Under the pieces are notes generated by a model. The model did no database searches and had not been told where the DNA came from. It saw only the letters and a list, made by a program, of their open reading frames with translations. The position numbers and the translations under genes are program-made. A stretch of 64,000 bases of DNA from NCBI RefSeq assembly GCF_030817415.1, contig NZ_JAUSZI010000002.1, positions 11,445,501 through 11,509,500 of the forward strand, written 5' to 3'. Positions 49,873-58,237 of this stretch are shown here, one piece after another (position 1 is the first letter of the stretch; every line of letters starts with the position of its first letter). The stretch comes from Streptomyces umbrinus. Its GTDB lineage: Bacteria; Actinomycetota; Actinomycetes; Streptomycetales; Streptomycetaceae.

Positions 49873-50295
49873 GTGACTCAGCATGTCAGCGACGTCATGA
49901 CGCGTGCCCCGGAGACCGTCGAACCGCAGACCTCGGTGACGGTCGTGGCCCGGATGATGCGAGACAAGAACATCGGTGCAGTTCTGGTCGCTGAGGGCGA
50001 GCAGCTGCGCGGACTGGTCAGTGACCGTGACCTGGTGGTGCGCGCCCTGGCCGAGGGCGGCGATCCGGACCAGATGTCTGTGGCCGAGGCGTGCAGCGAT
50101 GACCTGGTCACAGTGGGGCTCGCCGACGACCTGGCCCGTGCGGTGGAGGTGATGCGCGAGCACTCTGTCCGCCGTGTCCCGGTCGTCGACGAAGGGCAGC
50201 ACACGGTGGGCATCGTCTCCATCGGTGACCTGGCCATCGAGCGCGACCCCGAGTCGGCTCTCGGTGACATCAGCGCCGCGAGGCCCAACAAGTAA
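49873..50295 (+). CDS. CBS domain-containing protein (two CBS motifs)
   Basis: A 140-residue protein made of two CBS motifs: MTRAPETVEPQTSVTVVARM with IGAVLVAEGEQLRGLVSDRD, and ACSDDLVTVGLADDLARAVE with RRVPVVDEGQHTVGIVSIGD. A pair of CBS motifs binds one adenosyl ligand such as AMP, ATP or SAM. It starts at GTG 49873 behind ACGGAGGG. In Streptomyces such stand-alone CBS proteins are common and their partners mostly unknown. It ends 54 bases before the left end of an IS5 element. Confidence 0.9.
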   Translation: MTQHVSDVMTRAPETVEPQTSVTVVARMMRDKNIGAVLVAEGEQLRGLVSDRDLVVRALAEGGDPDQMSVAEACSDDLVTVGLADDLARAVEVMREHSVRRVPVVDEGQHTVGIVSIGDLAIERDPESALGDISAARPNK

Positions 50296-50349
50296 AGGTG
50301 CCTCGTCCCAAGAAGGGCGGTCGACTCGATCGGACTGCTCCTCTGGAAC

Positions 50350-51231
50350 CAGTGAGCTCTTTCAGCGTGGCCACTGATCGGGTGACGATGTCGGCGTCCG
50401 CAACGGACAAGGCTCCTATGCCGTTGAGAGAGGTGTTCGACGTCTCAACTCATTGGCACAGGAGCCTTGTTGGTTCCCTATCCTGCCGCACTCGACCTGC
50501 CTCATGCCCTGGTCGAGTGGGTCACCATGCTCATCGTCACCCGCGAGGGTGACCGCCGCTGCAAGCTCCCACCGCACCAGCGTGCCCTCGTCGGCCTGGT
50601 GTACCTACGCAAGCACGACACCCTCGCCCAACTCGCGGCCGGCTTCGGCATTTCCGTCGGCACCGCCCACGCCTACACGGCAACCGTCATCGACCTGCTC
50701 GCCGACCGGGCACCCGGGCTCCTGCGGACCCTGCGCGAAGCCGACCCCGACTACGTCCTGCTCGACGGCACCCTCGCAGAGTGCGACCGGGTCGGCGACA
50801 GCCGGGCCGACTACTCACAAAAACACCGACGCCACGGCGTGAACGTCCAGGTGGTAACCGATCCAGCAGGACGACTGCTGTGGATCTCGCCCGCACTGCC
50901 CGGCCGGACCCACGACCTGACCGCGGCCCGCACCCACCGAATCATCCGAATCTGCGAACGCCAAGGCATCCCAGTCCTCGCCGACCGCGCCTACATCGGA
51001 GCCGGCCCATGGGTGACCACACCACGCAGACGCCCACCCGGCCGCGACCTCACGCCAACCCAGCAAACCGTCAACCGCGCGCTGTCCGCGGCACGGGCAC
51101 CGGTCGAGCGCGGCGTCGCACGACTGAAGTCCTGGCGGATCTTCCGCAAAGCCCGATACAGCCCGAACCGAATGACGTCAATCGCCGCCGCGATCCTCAC
51201 TCTGGAGCGGCAACGCTGAAAACGCTCAGTG
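50350..51231 (+). mobile_element. IS5-family insertion sequence, complete
   Basis: An 882-base element bounded by inverted repeats of about 26 bases (left 50350-50375, right 51206-51231) that agree at about 21 positions; the conserved core is TTTCAGCGT. It carries one transposase gene in one frame. An 11-base inverted repeat, ACAAGGCTCCT at 50407 and AGGAGCCTTGT at 50460, covers the ribosome site of that gene. The target duplication could not be fixed with certainty. Confidence 0.8.
50467..51219 (+). CDS. IS5-family transposase
   Basis: About 250 residues with an N-terminal helix-turn-helix ([20 protein letters not shown]) and a DDE core: [16 protein letters not shown] for the first Asp, [14 protein letters not shown] for the second, and [13 protein letters not shown] for the Glu. 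All three residues are present and the frame is whole, so it is probably active. It starts at TTG 50467 or 50470 behind AGGAG; that ribosome site can be hidden in a hairpin. Confidence 0.9.
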   Translation: MLVPYPAALDLPHALVEWVTMLIVTREGDRRCKLPPHQRALVGLVYLRKHDTLAQLAAGFGISVGTAHAYTATVIDLLADRAPGLLRTLREADPDYVLLDGTLAECDRVGDSRADYSQKHRRHGVNVQVVTDPAGRLLWISPALPGRTHDLTAARTHRIIRICERQGIPVLADRAYIGAGPWVTTPRRRPPGRDLTPTQQTVNRALSAARAPVERGVARLKSWRIFRKARYSPNRMTSIAAAILTLERQR

Positions 51232-51568
51232 ACTGATTGCTGAGCTTCCCGAAGGGAGCGTGCGCCATGACTACCCCTGATCCCGACCCGAGGCGAACCC
51301 CGGGAATCGAACCGGGCGGCGGTGTCCCCCCTGGTGAGATACCACCCGCCAAAGGGGGCACTCACGGCATCTCGCATCTGGAGCCGCCTGACGGCGGCCG
51401 TGGCAAAGTCCAGATGTGCGGCCAGCCGAGTCCAGGCTGATGGCCACCGGAATTCCAGGTGGATGGCCGTCTGACCAGTGGTGTTCCTGATCACTTCCTT
51501 AACTGGAGGAGACCCCTCCGACCGTTTGCTGGTGTTTGCGCGCATCAGCTACCGGCCGGAGAGGTCCT

Positions 51569-53068
51569 GTGACGAAGTCTGACACGGAGATTATGGAAAT
51601 CCTTGAGGCGTACGACCTGACCGGGACGGTCTGGTCGGCGGCGACCTTGACGGGGCACGACCCGAAGACGGTCAAGCGGTATGTCGAGGCCCGCAACGGC
51701 GGGCGCAATCCCTATGAGCGAGAGCCGCGGCCGAAGATGATCGACGCGTTCCTGGAGAAGGTCGAGGAGTGGGTCGAGCAGTGGAAGGCGACGATCCGCG
51801 CCGATGTGGTCCACGAGAAGCTCGTGAAGATGGGCTACCGGGGCAGCGCGCGCTCGACGAGACGGGCGGTGAACGCGGCAAAACTGGCGTGGAAGGCGGG
51901 CAAGCGCCGAACGTACCGGCCGTGGATTCCCGAGCCGGGCCGGTGGCTGCAGTTCGACTGGGGCGAGGGTCCGCGGATCGCGGGGCGTCGGACCTGGCTG
52001 TTCTGCGCGTGGCTGTCCTGGTCGCGGTTTCGGGTGGTGATCCCGGTCTGGGACTGCACGTTGGGCACTTTGGTGGCCTGCCTGGACACCACGCTCAGGC
52101 GGATCGGCGGGGCGCCGACGTATGTGCTGACCGACAATGCGAAGACGGTGACCGTCGAGCACATCGCCGGGATCCCGGTGCGGCATCCGCAGATGGTCGC
52201 CGCGGGCCGGCATTACGGCTGCCAGGTGGTCAGTTGCGTGCCCTACGACCCCGAATCGAAGGGCGGTGCGGAGGCCACGGTCCGTATCGCGAAGGCCGAC
52301 CTGGTGCCCACAGATGCGAACCTGCTGGCCGCCTACGACACCTTCGCCGAGCTCGCCGATGCCTGCCTGACCTGGTGCGATGCGGTGAACTCGCGCCGTC
52401 ACCGGGCGACCGGGCAGATACCCGCGGACCGTCTGGACATCGAACGCACCACCCTGCATGTCCTGCCCATCGAGCCGCTCGCGCTCGCGCTGGGCGAGGA
52501 GAGGCTGGTCGGCTCGGACCGCACGATCAGCTTCAACGCGGTGCGCTACTCGACCCCGCCGGGCTATACCGGCTCGAGGGTGTGGTGCCGGGTGGTCGGC
52601 GAGGAACTGTCCATCACCGCCCGCACCAACTCCGGTGATCTGTCGGAGATTTGGCGCCACGAGCTGTCCACCCCGGGTGTTCCGCAGATCATCGACGAGC
52701 ACTACCCCGACCACCCGGACGGCCGCAGCATCCACCAGCCGAGGCTGCGGCCCCGCTCGGAAGCGGAGATCGCGTTCGTGGGCATCGGCCCCGGAGCCGG
52801 GCGCTGGCTCAAGGAGGCCGGACCCGCCGGCGCCACCCGCATCCGCGCCAAGATGGCCCGCGCGGTCGAGCTGGCCACCGTCCTGGGCAACGACCGGGTC
52901 GACCAGGCCCTCGGACTTGCGGCCACGGCCGGGCGCTTCGCCGACGGCGACCTGCTCTCGATCCTGGGACACATCGCCGACAGCAAGCCCGCCGGCGAGG
53001 TCGTCCGCGCGGACGAATCCCACTCCGTCCAGAACGGAACCAGTGGCTGGCAAGCCCTGGGCCGCTGA
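51569..53068 (+). CDS. istA: IstA, IS21-family transposase
   Basis: A 499-residue transposase. The N-terminal helix-turn-helix part includes TGHDPKTVKRYVEARNGGRN; the DDE core has LQFDWGEGP (first Asp), YVLTDNAKTVT (second Asp) and ESKGGAEATVRIAK (Glu). It ends with a basic C-terminal region. The start is GTG 51569. It appears complete. Confidence 0.92.
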   Translation: MTKSDTEIMEILEAYDLTGTVWSAATLTGHDPKTVKRYVEARNGGRNPYEREPRPKMIDAFLEKVEEWVEQWKATIRADVVHEKLVKMGYRGSARSTRRAVNAAKLAWKAGKRRTYRPWIPEPGRWLQFDWGEGPRIAGRRTWLFCAWLSWSRFRVVIPVWDCTLGTLVACLDTTLRRIGGAPTYVLTDNAKTVTVEHIAGIPVRHPQMVAAGRHYGCQVVSCVPYDPESKGGAEATVRIAKADLVPTDANLLAAYDTFAELADACLTWCDAVNSRRHRATGQIPADRLDIERTTLHVLPIEPLALALGEERLVGSDRTISFNAVRYSTPPGYTGSRVWCRVVGEELSITARTNSGDLSEIWRHELSTPGVPQIIDEHYPDHPDGRSIHQPRLRPRSEAEIAFVGIGPGAGRWLKEAGPAGATRIRAKMARAVELATVLGNDRVDQALGLAATAGRFADGDLLSILGHIADSKPAGEVVRADESHSVQNGTSGWQALGR

Positions 53069-53128
53069 CCCAACACGCCGCCCACCACACGATCCTGACT
53101 GAACGTCACCAAAGAGAACGGCACCTCC

Positions 53129-53902
53129 ATGAGTTTCCCCAACCCGCCCGCGATCCCCGAGGAACTCGACAAGCTCATGCGCCGCATGCGCCTGCCCTAT
53201 ATGCGCAAGGCGGCTCCCGACGTTCTGGCCACCGCCCGAGCCCAGCGATGGGACCCCGCCGAGGTTCTGCGGCTGCTGATAGCCGAGGAGGTCACCGGCC
53301 GCGATGCGGCCACCCGGCGTCTGCGGCGCCACTCGGCGAACTTCCCCACCGGCAAGACTCTGGGCTCCTGGCGGGCCGAGGACTCCACCATCCCCGAGCC
53401 CACCCAGAACTCCCTGACCACCCTGGAATGGATCGGCCGCGCCGAGAACCTGGTGATCGCCGGCCCGAGCGGCACAGGGAAAAGTCATTTCACCGAGGGA
53501 CTCGCCCAGGCCGCGATCGAGAAGGACATGCGGGTGTCCTGGTTCACCCTGGAGACGCTGAGCGCCGCGATCGGCAAGTCGAAGGTCGACGGGTCCACCG
53601 CACGGACCGTCGCCCGGATCTGCCGCGCGGACCTCATCGTCATCGACGACATCGGCCTGCTGCCCGTCGGCGAGGACGCCGCCGAGGCGTTCTACCGGAT
53701 CATCGATGCCGCCTACGAGCGCCGGTCCATCGCGGTCACCAGCAACATCCACCCCTCGGGCTTCGACACGATCATGCCGAAGACCCTCGCAGGCGCGAGC
53801 ACCGATCGCCTCATGCATCACGCTCACCTCGTGACCACCACCGGTGACTCGCATCGCCTCGCCGAGGCCCTCGCCGGGAAGGGAGTGGTCCCCTTGAACT
53901 GA
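53129..53902 (+). CDS. istB: IstB, IS21-family helper ATPase
   Basis: A 257-residue AAA+ ATPase that assists IstA, with Walker A IAGPSGTGKSHFTEGLA and Walker B ADLIVIDDIGLLP. A helical N-terminal DNA-binding part (LRLPYMRKAAPDVLATARAQ) precedes it. ATG 53129. It is whole and follows istA by 60 bases. Confidence 0.92.
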   Translation: MSFPNPPAIPEELDKLMRRMRLPYMRKAAPDVLATARAQRWDPAEVLRLLIAEEVTGRDAATRRLRRHSANFPTGKTLGSWRAEDSTIPEPTQNSLTTLEWIGRAENLVIAGPSGTGKSHFTEGLAQAAIEKDMRVSWFTLETLSAAIGKSKVDGSTARTVARICRADLIVIDDIGLLPVGEDAAEAFYRIIDAAYERRSIAVTSNIHPSGFDTIMPKTLAGASTDRLMHHAHLVTTTGDSHRLAEALAGKGVVPLN

Positions 53903-54511
53903 CCCCCACCCCGGGAACACCACCGGCCACACGCCTGGGTTTCTGATGGCCACCAGCCTGGGCCTCCAACGGCCACCTACCTGGGCATCTCAATGACCGT
54001 TGACACCGCCCGAACTGCGCAAGGGATGGGGGCCGATGCCACTCGTCCTGATCATGGCGGTGGTGGCGCCGATAGCGATCGCCATGGTGGTAGCCCTGAT
54101 CGCGTAACGCTTTAGACATCGCTTCCTTGGCGTGATCGCTAGTTGATCTGTGTATGACGGATCTGGTTGAGCAGTTGTGTCGGATGAATTATGGACACTG
54201 TTCTGGCGTGTGGTTCCGCCCAGGGAGGTCGTACGTCCACGGGGTGGTGGTCGACGGCGGCGGGCCGGTGACCGAAAATGCCTGCTGCGATCATCTTCGT
54301 AGCCACCTCCGGGTGTACCTGGCGGCAGCTGGCCCCGGTGTTCGGCCGGGCCTGGCCGACGGTCTACCGCCGCTTCGCCCAGTGGAGCCGGTACCGGGTG
54401 TGGGCCCGGCTTCACCGCGTCCTCCTGGACGAGCCTGGCGCCCGCGGTGAGCTGGACTGGTCGCGGTGTGCAATCGACTCTGAGGTTCCCCCGTCATGCG
54501 GGAGCCGCTGA

Positions 54512-55429
54512 TCAGCTCGTCAGCAGGGGGTGACGGGTGTTCAGATTCGTTGGTTCGGCCGTCGCCTGCTCGGCGTAGTACTTCTCCTCGAACTCGATCG
54601 GGCTGAGGAAGCCGAGCCGTTCCTGGATGCGGCGGGAGTTATAGAAGCCGTCGACGTACTCGAAGAGCGCGAGATTCACCTCGGCCCTCGTGGTGAAGGT
54701 GCGGCCGCGGAGGCCCTCGGTTTTGATGAGCATCCAGAGGTTCTCCGCGAGCGCGTTGTCGTACGAGTCCCCGACCGAACCCATGGACGCCTCAACTCCC
54801 GCCCGCATGAGCCGAGTTGTGAGCTTGATGGACGTATATTGACAGCCGTGGTCGGCGTGGTGAATGAGCTTGCCCGGCTCGACCTCGCGGGACGCGAGCG
54901 CGTACTCCAGCGTGGTCAGGACCAGGTCGGCGTCCGCGCGGGCGGAGGTCTCCCACGCGACGACCCGGCGGGAGAACGCGTCGCGGATCGCGGACAGCCA
55001 CAACGGCCCCTCGCCGGTGGAGATCATCGTGAGGTCGGTGACCCACAACCGGTTCGGCGCCGGTGCGGTGAAGTCTCTGTTGACCAGGTCCGGGGCCAGG
55101 GTGGCCTTCGGATCCCGGCGCGTGAAGCCCTTCCGCCGCGGGCTCACACCCGCGAGGTCGGCCTCACGCATCAGGCGCTCGACCCGTTTGCGGCCCACCG
55201 GGGTGCCCTCGCGTTTCAGCACGGCGTGCACGCGCGGAGAGCCGTAGACGCCGGTGGAGTCGGCGTGGATCTCCTTGATCCGCTCGGTCAGCTCGACGTC
55301 GCGACGCCGCCGTTCGCAGGGCTCCTTCTCCGCGCGGCGCCAGCGGTAGTAGGTGGAGGAGGGGATGTGGAGTTCCCGAAGTACGCACTCGACTCCCAGG
55401 CGGGGATGCTCGTCGACGAGCGCCGTCAC
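54512..55429 (-). CDS. IS3-family transposase OrfB
   Basis: A 305-residue integrase-core transposase. RLWVTDLTMISTGEGPLWLS holds the first Asp, IHHADHGCQYTSI the second, and YDNALAENLWMLIKTEGL the Glu, completing D-D-(35)E. The HTH_21-type region TGVYGSPRVHAVLKREG is upstream. Its GTG start at 55429 overlaps the orfA stop (GTGA). Confidence 0.92.
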   Translation of the reverse strand: MTALVDEHPRLGVECVLRELHIPSSTYYRWRRAEKEPCERRRRDVELTERIKEIHADSTGVYGSPRVHAVLKREGTPVGRKRVERLMREADLAGVSPRRKGFTRRDPKATLAPDLVNRDFTAPAPNRLWVTDLTMISTGEGPLWLSAIRDAFSRRVVAWETSARADADLVLTTLEYALASREVEPGKLIHHADHGCQYTSIKLTTRLMRAGVEASMGSVGDSYDNALAENLWMLIKTEGLRGRTFTTRAEVNLALFEYVDGFYNSRRIQERLGFLSPIEFEEKYYAEQATAEPTNLNTRHPLLTS

Positions 55430-55734
55430 CTGGGCCGGGTCGGGTCGAGTTGCGCCGCGAAAAACGCCGAGGCCGTCCGCAGGACGTCGTTGGCCCGCTT
55501 GAGCTGGGTGTTCTCCTTGCGCAGGGCCGTGAGTTCGGCGCGTTCGTCGCTGGTGAGACGGTCGTCGCGCTCGCCGGCGTCCGCCTCGGCCTGGCGGATC
55601 CAGCCACGCAGGGCCTCCGGGTGCACGCCGAGGTCGACGGCCAGCTTCTTGATCTGGGGCTTCGGCTCAGCGGTGCGATACATACGTACCGCACGCTCAC
55701 GCAACTCGAGCGAGTATTTCCGGGGTGCAGCCAT
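55426..55734 (-). CDS. IS3-family transposase OrfA
   Basis: A 102-residue protein with a helix-turn-helix (LELRERAVRMYRTAEPKPQI, KKLAVDLGVHPEALRGWIRQ) and a leucine-rich coiled coil (ELTALRKENTQLKRANDVLR), the usual design of IS3 OrfA. ATG 55734. It ends overlapping orfB. OrfA binds the ends and, with OrfB, forms the transposase. Confidence 0.9.
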   Translation of the reverse strand: MAAPRKYSLELRERAVRMYRTAEPKPQIKKLAVDLGVHPEALRGWIRQAEADAGERDDRLTSDERAELTALRKENTQLKRANDVLRTASAFFAAQLDPTRPR

Positions 55735-56288
55735 GGTCACAGGTCCTCTCATGAGTCCCATCTGACCTGCTGTCAACTTCCTCCGCATCCCGGGGGAACC
55801 TCACTCTGGCAGCCTCAGGGCCGCAAAAAGGGGGCCACTGACCGGACCGAATCCGACCGACCGCGACAAGAACGGATCGAAATCCACCTCACCACGGACC
55901 GGAACGGTCTGCCCCTGTCGCTGGGCATCTCCGGCGCCAACATGCACGACAGTCTCGGCCTGAAGCCACTGGTGAGCGGGATCCTGCCGATCCGCTCCCG
56001 GCGCGGACCGCGCCAGCGGCGACCGGCCAAGCTCCACGCCGACAAGGGCTATGCCTACGACCGCCTGCGTCGATGGCTGAGCAAGAGAGGTATCCGCCAC
56101 CGCATCGCCGCAAGGGCATCGAGTCCTCCCGGAGGCTCGGCCAGCACCGTCGGGTGGTCGAACGCACCGTGTCCTGGCTGGCCGGATGCCGTCGCCTGCA
56201 CCGCGGCTACGAGCGCAAGGCCGAGCACCTCCTCGCCATCGTCGCGGCTCTCATCAGATGCCGGGGACTCACTACCTGAACCAGCCTG

Positions 56289-56681
56289 TCAGGCGCTCGG
56301 GCCGGTGCGCACGAAGAGGCAGAACGGGTGGCCCGCGGGATCGCACAGGACCCGCACGTCGGCCTGAGGTTGGAAGTCCGCCACGGTTGCCCCCAGAGCA
56401 AGAGCATGCTCGACGGCTGCTGACAGATCGTCCACCTCGATGTCCAGATGCATCATCATCTGCTGCTCTGACCGTGTGGAAGGCCACTGCGGACGTGTGA
56501 AGAGCGGCTCCGTCTGGAACGATAGTCCGGCACTGTCGTCGGGCGCTGCGATCTCAACCCAGCCCGGTTCCTCCTTCCGCACCAGCCACCCGAGCAGGCC
56601 CTGATAGAACTGCGCCAGCTCAAGGGGGTTCGGTGCATCAAGAGTGGTCGCGGCCAACGTGAAACGCGGTTGGGGCTTCAT
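56289..56681 (-). CDS. VOC family protein
   Basis: A 130-residue vicinal-oxygen-chelate protein. FTLAATTLDAPNPLELAQFY and QGLLGWLVRKEEPGWVEIA form the first beta-alpha-beta-beta-beta unit, and QMMMHLDIEVDDLSAAVEHA and LCDPAGHPFCLFVRTG the second. The His and Glu metal ligands can be assigned tentatively to MHLDIEV and others. The family includes glyoxalases, dioxygenases and resistance proteins; this one resembles the actinobacterial 'glyoxalase-like' small group. ATG 56681. Confidence 0.88.
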   Translation of the reverse strand: MKPQPRFTLAATTLDAPNPLELAQFYQGLLGWLVRKEEPGWVEIAAPDDSAGLSFQTEPLFTRPQWPSTRSEQQMMMHLDIEVDDLSAAVEHALALGATVADFQPQADVRVLCDPAGHPFCLFVRTGPSA

Positions 56682-57015
56682 GCAGTGCTGCTGCCCGGTT
56701 CCGCTGCTGACAGGCCAGCCGTCCGCCAGCTGACCGCTGCCAGCGCCTCGTGGTACCCCTTCCTACGACCCCTCGATCCGTCCCATCAGCACCAAAGAAG
56801 ACGACGTCTTACTCTGGGCGCGGCCTCCTTCTCGCTGGGTCTCGCGAACGAGGACGTCCGCGCGCCAACTTCCGCCCGCTGCCGCCGCGCACGCCTACGG
56901 CCAGCGGGGTGCGAGACCTGGTCCGGGCCGGAATTATCAGCGATGCGCGGATGATTTACTCCACGTGTGAGCGGTCGCGGAATTGGTTCAGGCCGCGATT
57001 CCGTGAATCCCGGGC
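56682..57015. other. intergenic stretch, no gene recognised
   Basis: This lies between the VOC gene and the ISL3 remnant. No motif was seen. A few bases look like the end region of an insertion sequence, but they could not be defined. Confidence 0.35.
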
Positions 57016-57459
57016 TCATGATCGGGGCAGGATGCGGGTGCGGAGGAGGCGGAATGAGGCTCGGCCGTACATGGCCCGCTTGATCGTCTTGATGCGATTG
57101 ACATGGCCTTCGACGATGCCCGAACTCCATGGAAGGCTGAGGCCGGCGGTGACGGCATCGAGGTCGAGGCACAGGCCCTGCGCGAAGGACAAGATGGGCG
57201 CCGGCGCGTCGCGCTCGGCTTCGCATATCCGCGTCAACAGCTGGTGGCCGCGCCGTTGTTGGAGCAGGTCGTGGAAGGGCCAGGCGAGGTCGCACGCCCG
57301 GGCGATGTCGGGGCATGTCAGCCGCACATTGAGGAGTGTTCCTCCTCGCGGAGCTTCAGAGCGCCACGGGGCAGCATGATCCAGGTGGTGATCTTGCGTG
57401 GGCTCGGGATAGCGCCGCGGGCAGGTTCGACAGTGCCGGTCCTGAGCCCGGCCAAGCAT
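57016..57459 (-). pseudogene. ISL3-family transposase, C-terminal remnant
   Basis: The minus strand reads FHDLLQQRRGHQLLTRICEA, LDLDAVTAGLSLPWSSGIVE and GHVNRIKTIKRAMYGRASFR and LLRTRILPRS, the conserved C-terminal part of ISL3 transposases with the Glu-Gly-x-Val-Asn-Arg-x-Lys motif. Everything upstream of the middle domain is missing. The end at 57016 is a normal stop. Confidence 0.8.
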
Positions 57460-58044
57460 CGTTGTAACGGCGCACGTCAGGCGGGTGCGCCTGCTCCTTG
57501 TGAAGGTTGACGGTGCAGCGACGCGTCATGTCCGGCTGCCATGAGCGACGCCTCGATGTAGCGGGCGACGGGCATGCGCTGCGGGCAGAGCGGCTCTGGA
57601 CGGCCGCGGCTGCGGTCCGTGGGCCCGAAGTCTGCCGTGCACGCGCCGCGCGCATGTGCCCTCTTGTCACTCCCAGCGAAAGCGCCGTGTTGCGCCACCC
57701 CGCCGTATGGCGTATATGCGCCATACCGGTGCGGTGATTCCCAAGAGGAATGTCGTCGTCCTGCTGCGGTGACGCATGCTGGCCCCTCAACTTCCCTACC
57801 TGACGGGAATGTTGGGACAGAAGCGCTGCGCCGCCACGCGGCCGTACGCGTCGGGGCCGGTGGCCGTTCGGCCGCCAGCGCTGAACCGTGCGCGGCCGGC
57901 GGAGGGTCGTCCCAACGCTGAACCAGCGTCGGCCTGGTCCGAGGCCGCGTGGTGTGGGTTCCGATTGCCGACGGCTGTTGAGTTGAGCACGGGGTCGATG
58001 AACGCGGTGGCGGCTTGGGCGTATCCGCCAAACACCACCGACAT
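57460..58044. other. intergenic stretch of about 580 bases, no gene recognised
   Basis: No supported gene. A plus-strand frame near 57500-57740 and minus-strand frames overlapping it have no start or family pattern. A short minus-strand tail VARYIEASLMAAGHDA may be a decayed gene end. Confidence 0.4.
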
Positions 58045-58160
58045 GGGGTGAACGTGCAGGTGGTGACCGATCCGGACGGCCGACTGTTGTGGATCTCACC
58101 CTCACTGCCCGGCCGCGCATGACCTGACCGTTGCCCGCACCTGCCGGATCATCCCTGGAT
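58045..58160 (+). pseudogene. IS5-family transposase scrap (related to the 50467 gene)
   Basis: The plus strand reads [20 protein letters not shown] followed by PGRA, then a frame change into LTVARTCRIIP. This matches the middle of the transposase at 50467-51219, around [20 protein letters not shown], with few changes. It is an isolated piece of about 115 bases with no ends. Confidence 0.8.
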
Positions 58161-58237
58161 GCCGAGGCCGAGGGCCGGCTTCAGGCGCGTGGAGTGACTC
58201 AGGCGCGCCTGGTGTCGGCCGCAGTCTGTCGACCATG

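Larger units (their letters stand above)
51389..54006 (+). mobile_element. IS21-family insertion sequence, complete
   Basis: A 2.6-kb element starting TGACGG and ending TTGACA, with imperfect 35-base inverted ends, flanked by the direct repeat CCGCC (51384-51388 and 54007-54011). Several copies of a CCAGG-N5-GGCC-like motif lie near each end, as is typical of IS21, whose ends hold multiple transposase sites. It carries istA and istB. Removing it with one CCGCC rejoins a DUF6480-like gene in frame. Confidence 0.88.
51267..54107 (+). pseudogene. DUF6480-like gene interrupted by IS21
   Basis: The 5' part, from ATG 51267 behind GAAGGGAG, reads MTTPDPDPRRTPGIEPGGGV and continues PPGEIPPAKGG to 51388, the N-terminus of DUF6480 proteins. 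After the IS21 element the frame resumes at 54012 with ELRKGWGPMPLVLIMA, the matching C-terminal membrane part. The five-base target copy CCGCC is found on both sides. The C-terminal membrane stretch (VVAPIAIAMVVALIA) is one base out of frame, so the gene had a frameshift too, or the sequence has an error. DUF6480 is a small membrane protein of unknown function. Confidence 0.7.
54481..55803 (-). mobile_element. IS3-family insertion sequence, complete
   Basis: A 1,323-base element with near-perfect ends: TGAGGTTCCCCCG at 54481 and its inverse CGGGGGAACCTCA ending at 55803, with ATGCGG repeated a few bases inward. The triplet CTC occurs on both sides (54478-54480 and 55804-55806), fitting the three-base target copy of IS3. 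It carries orfA and orfB on the minus strand and splits an IS5 remnant. Confidence 0.9.
54154..56279 (+). pseudogene. IS5-family transposase remnant, split by IS3
   Basis: The N-terminal part (AAIIFVATSGCTWRQLAPVF, GRAWPTVYRRFAQWSRY, LDWSRCAIDS) lies at 54154-54480; after the IS3 element the gene goes on at 55804 with KKGATDRTESDRPR and NGLPLSLGISGANMHDSLGL, then AKLHADKGYAYDRLRRWLSK and RRVVERTVSWLAGCRRLHRG, the DDE glutamate. At least three frame changes are needed, for example near 54200, 55870 and 56115, so it was dead before or after IS3 landed. Confidence 0.8.

Noticed and set aside
51545..53953. An 802-codon minus-strand frame in IS21
   Set aside because: It is antisense to istA and istB, which are complete and have catalytic residues.
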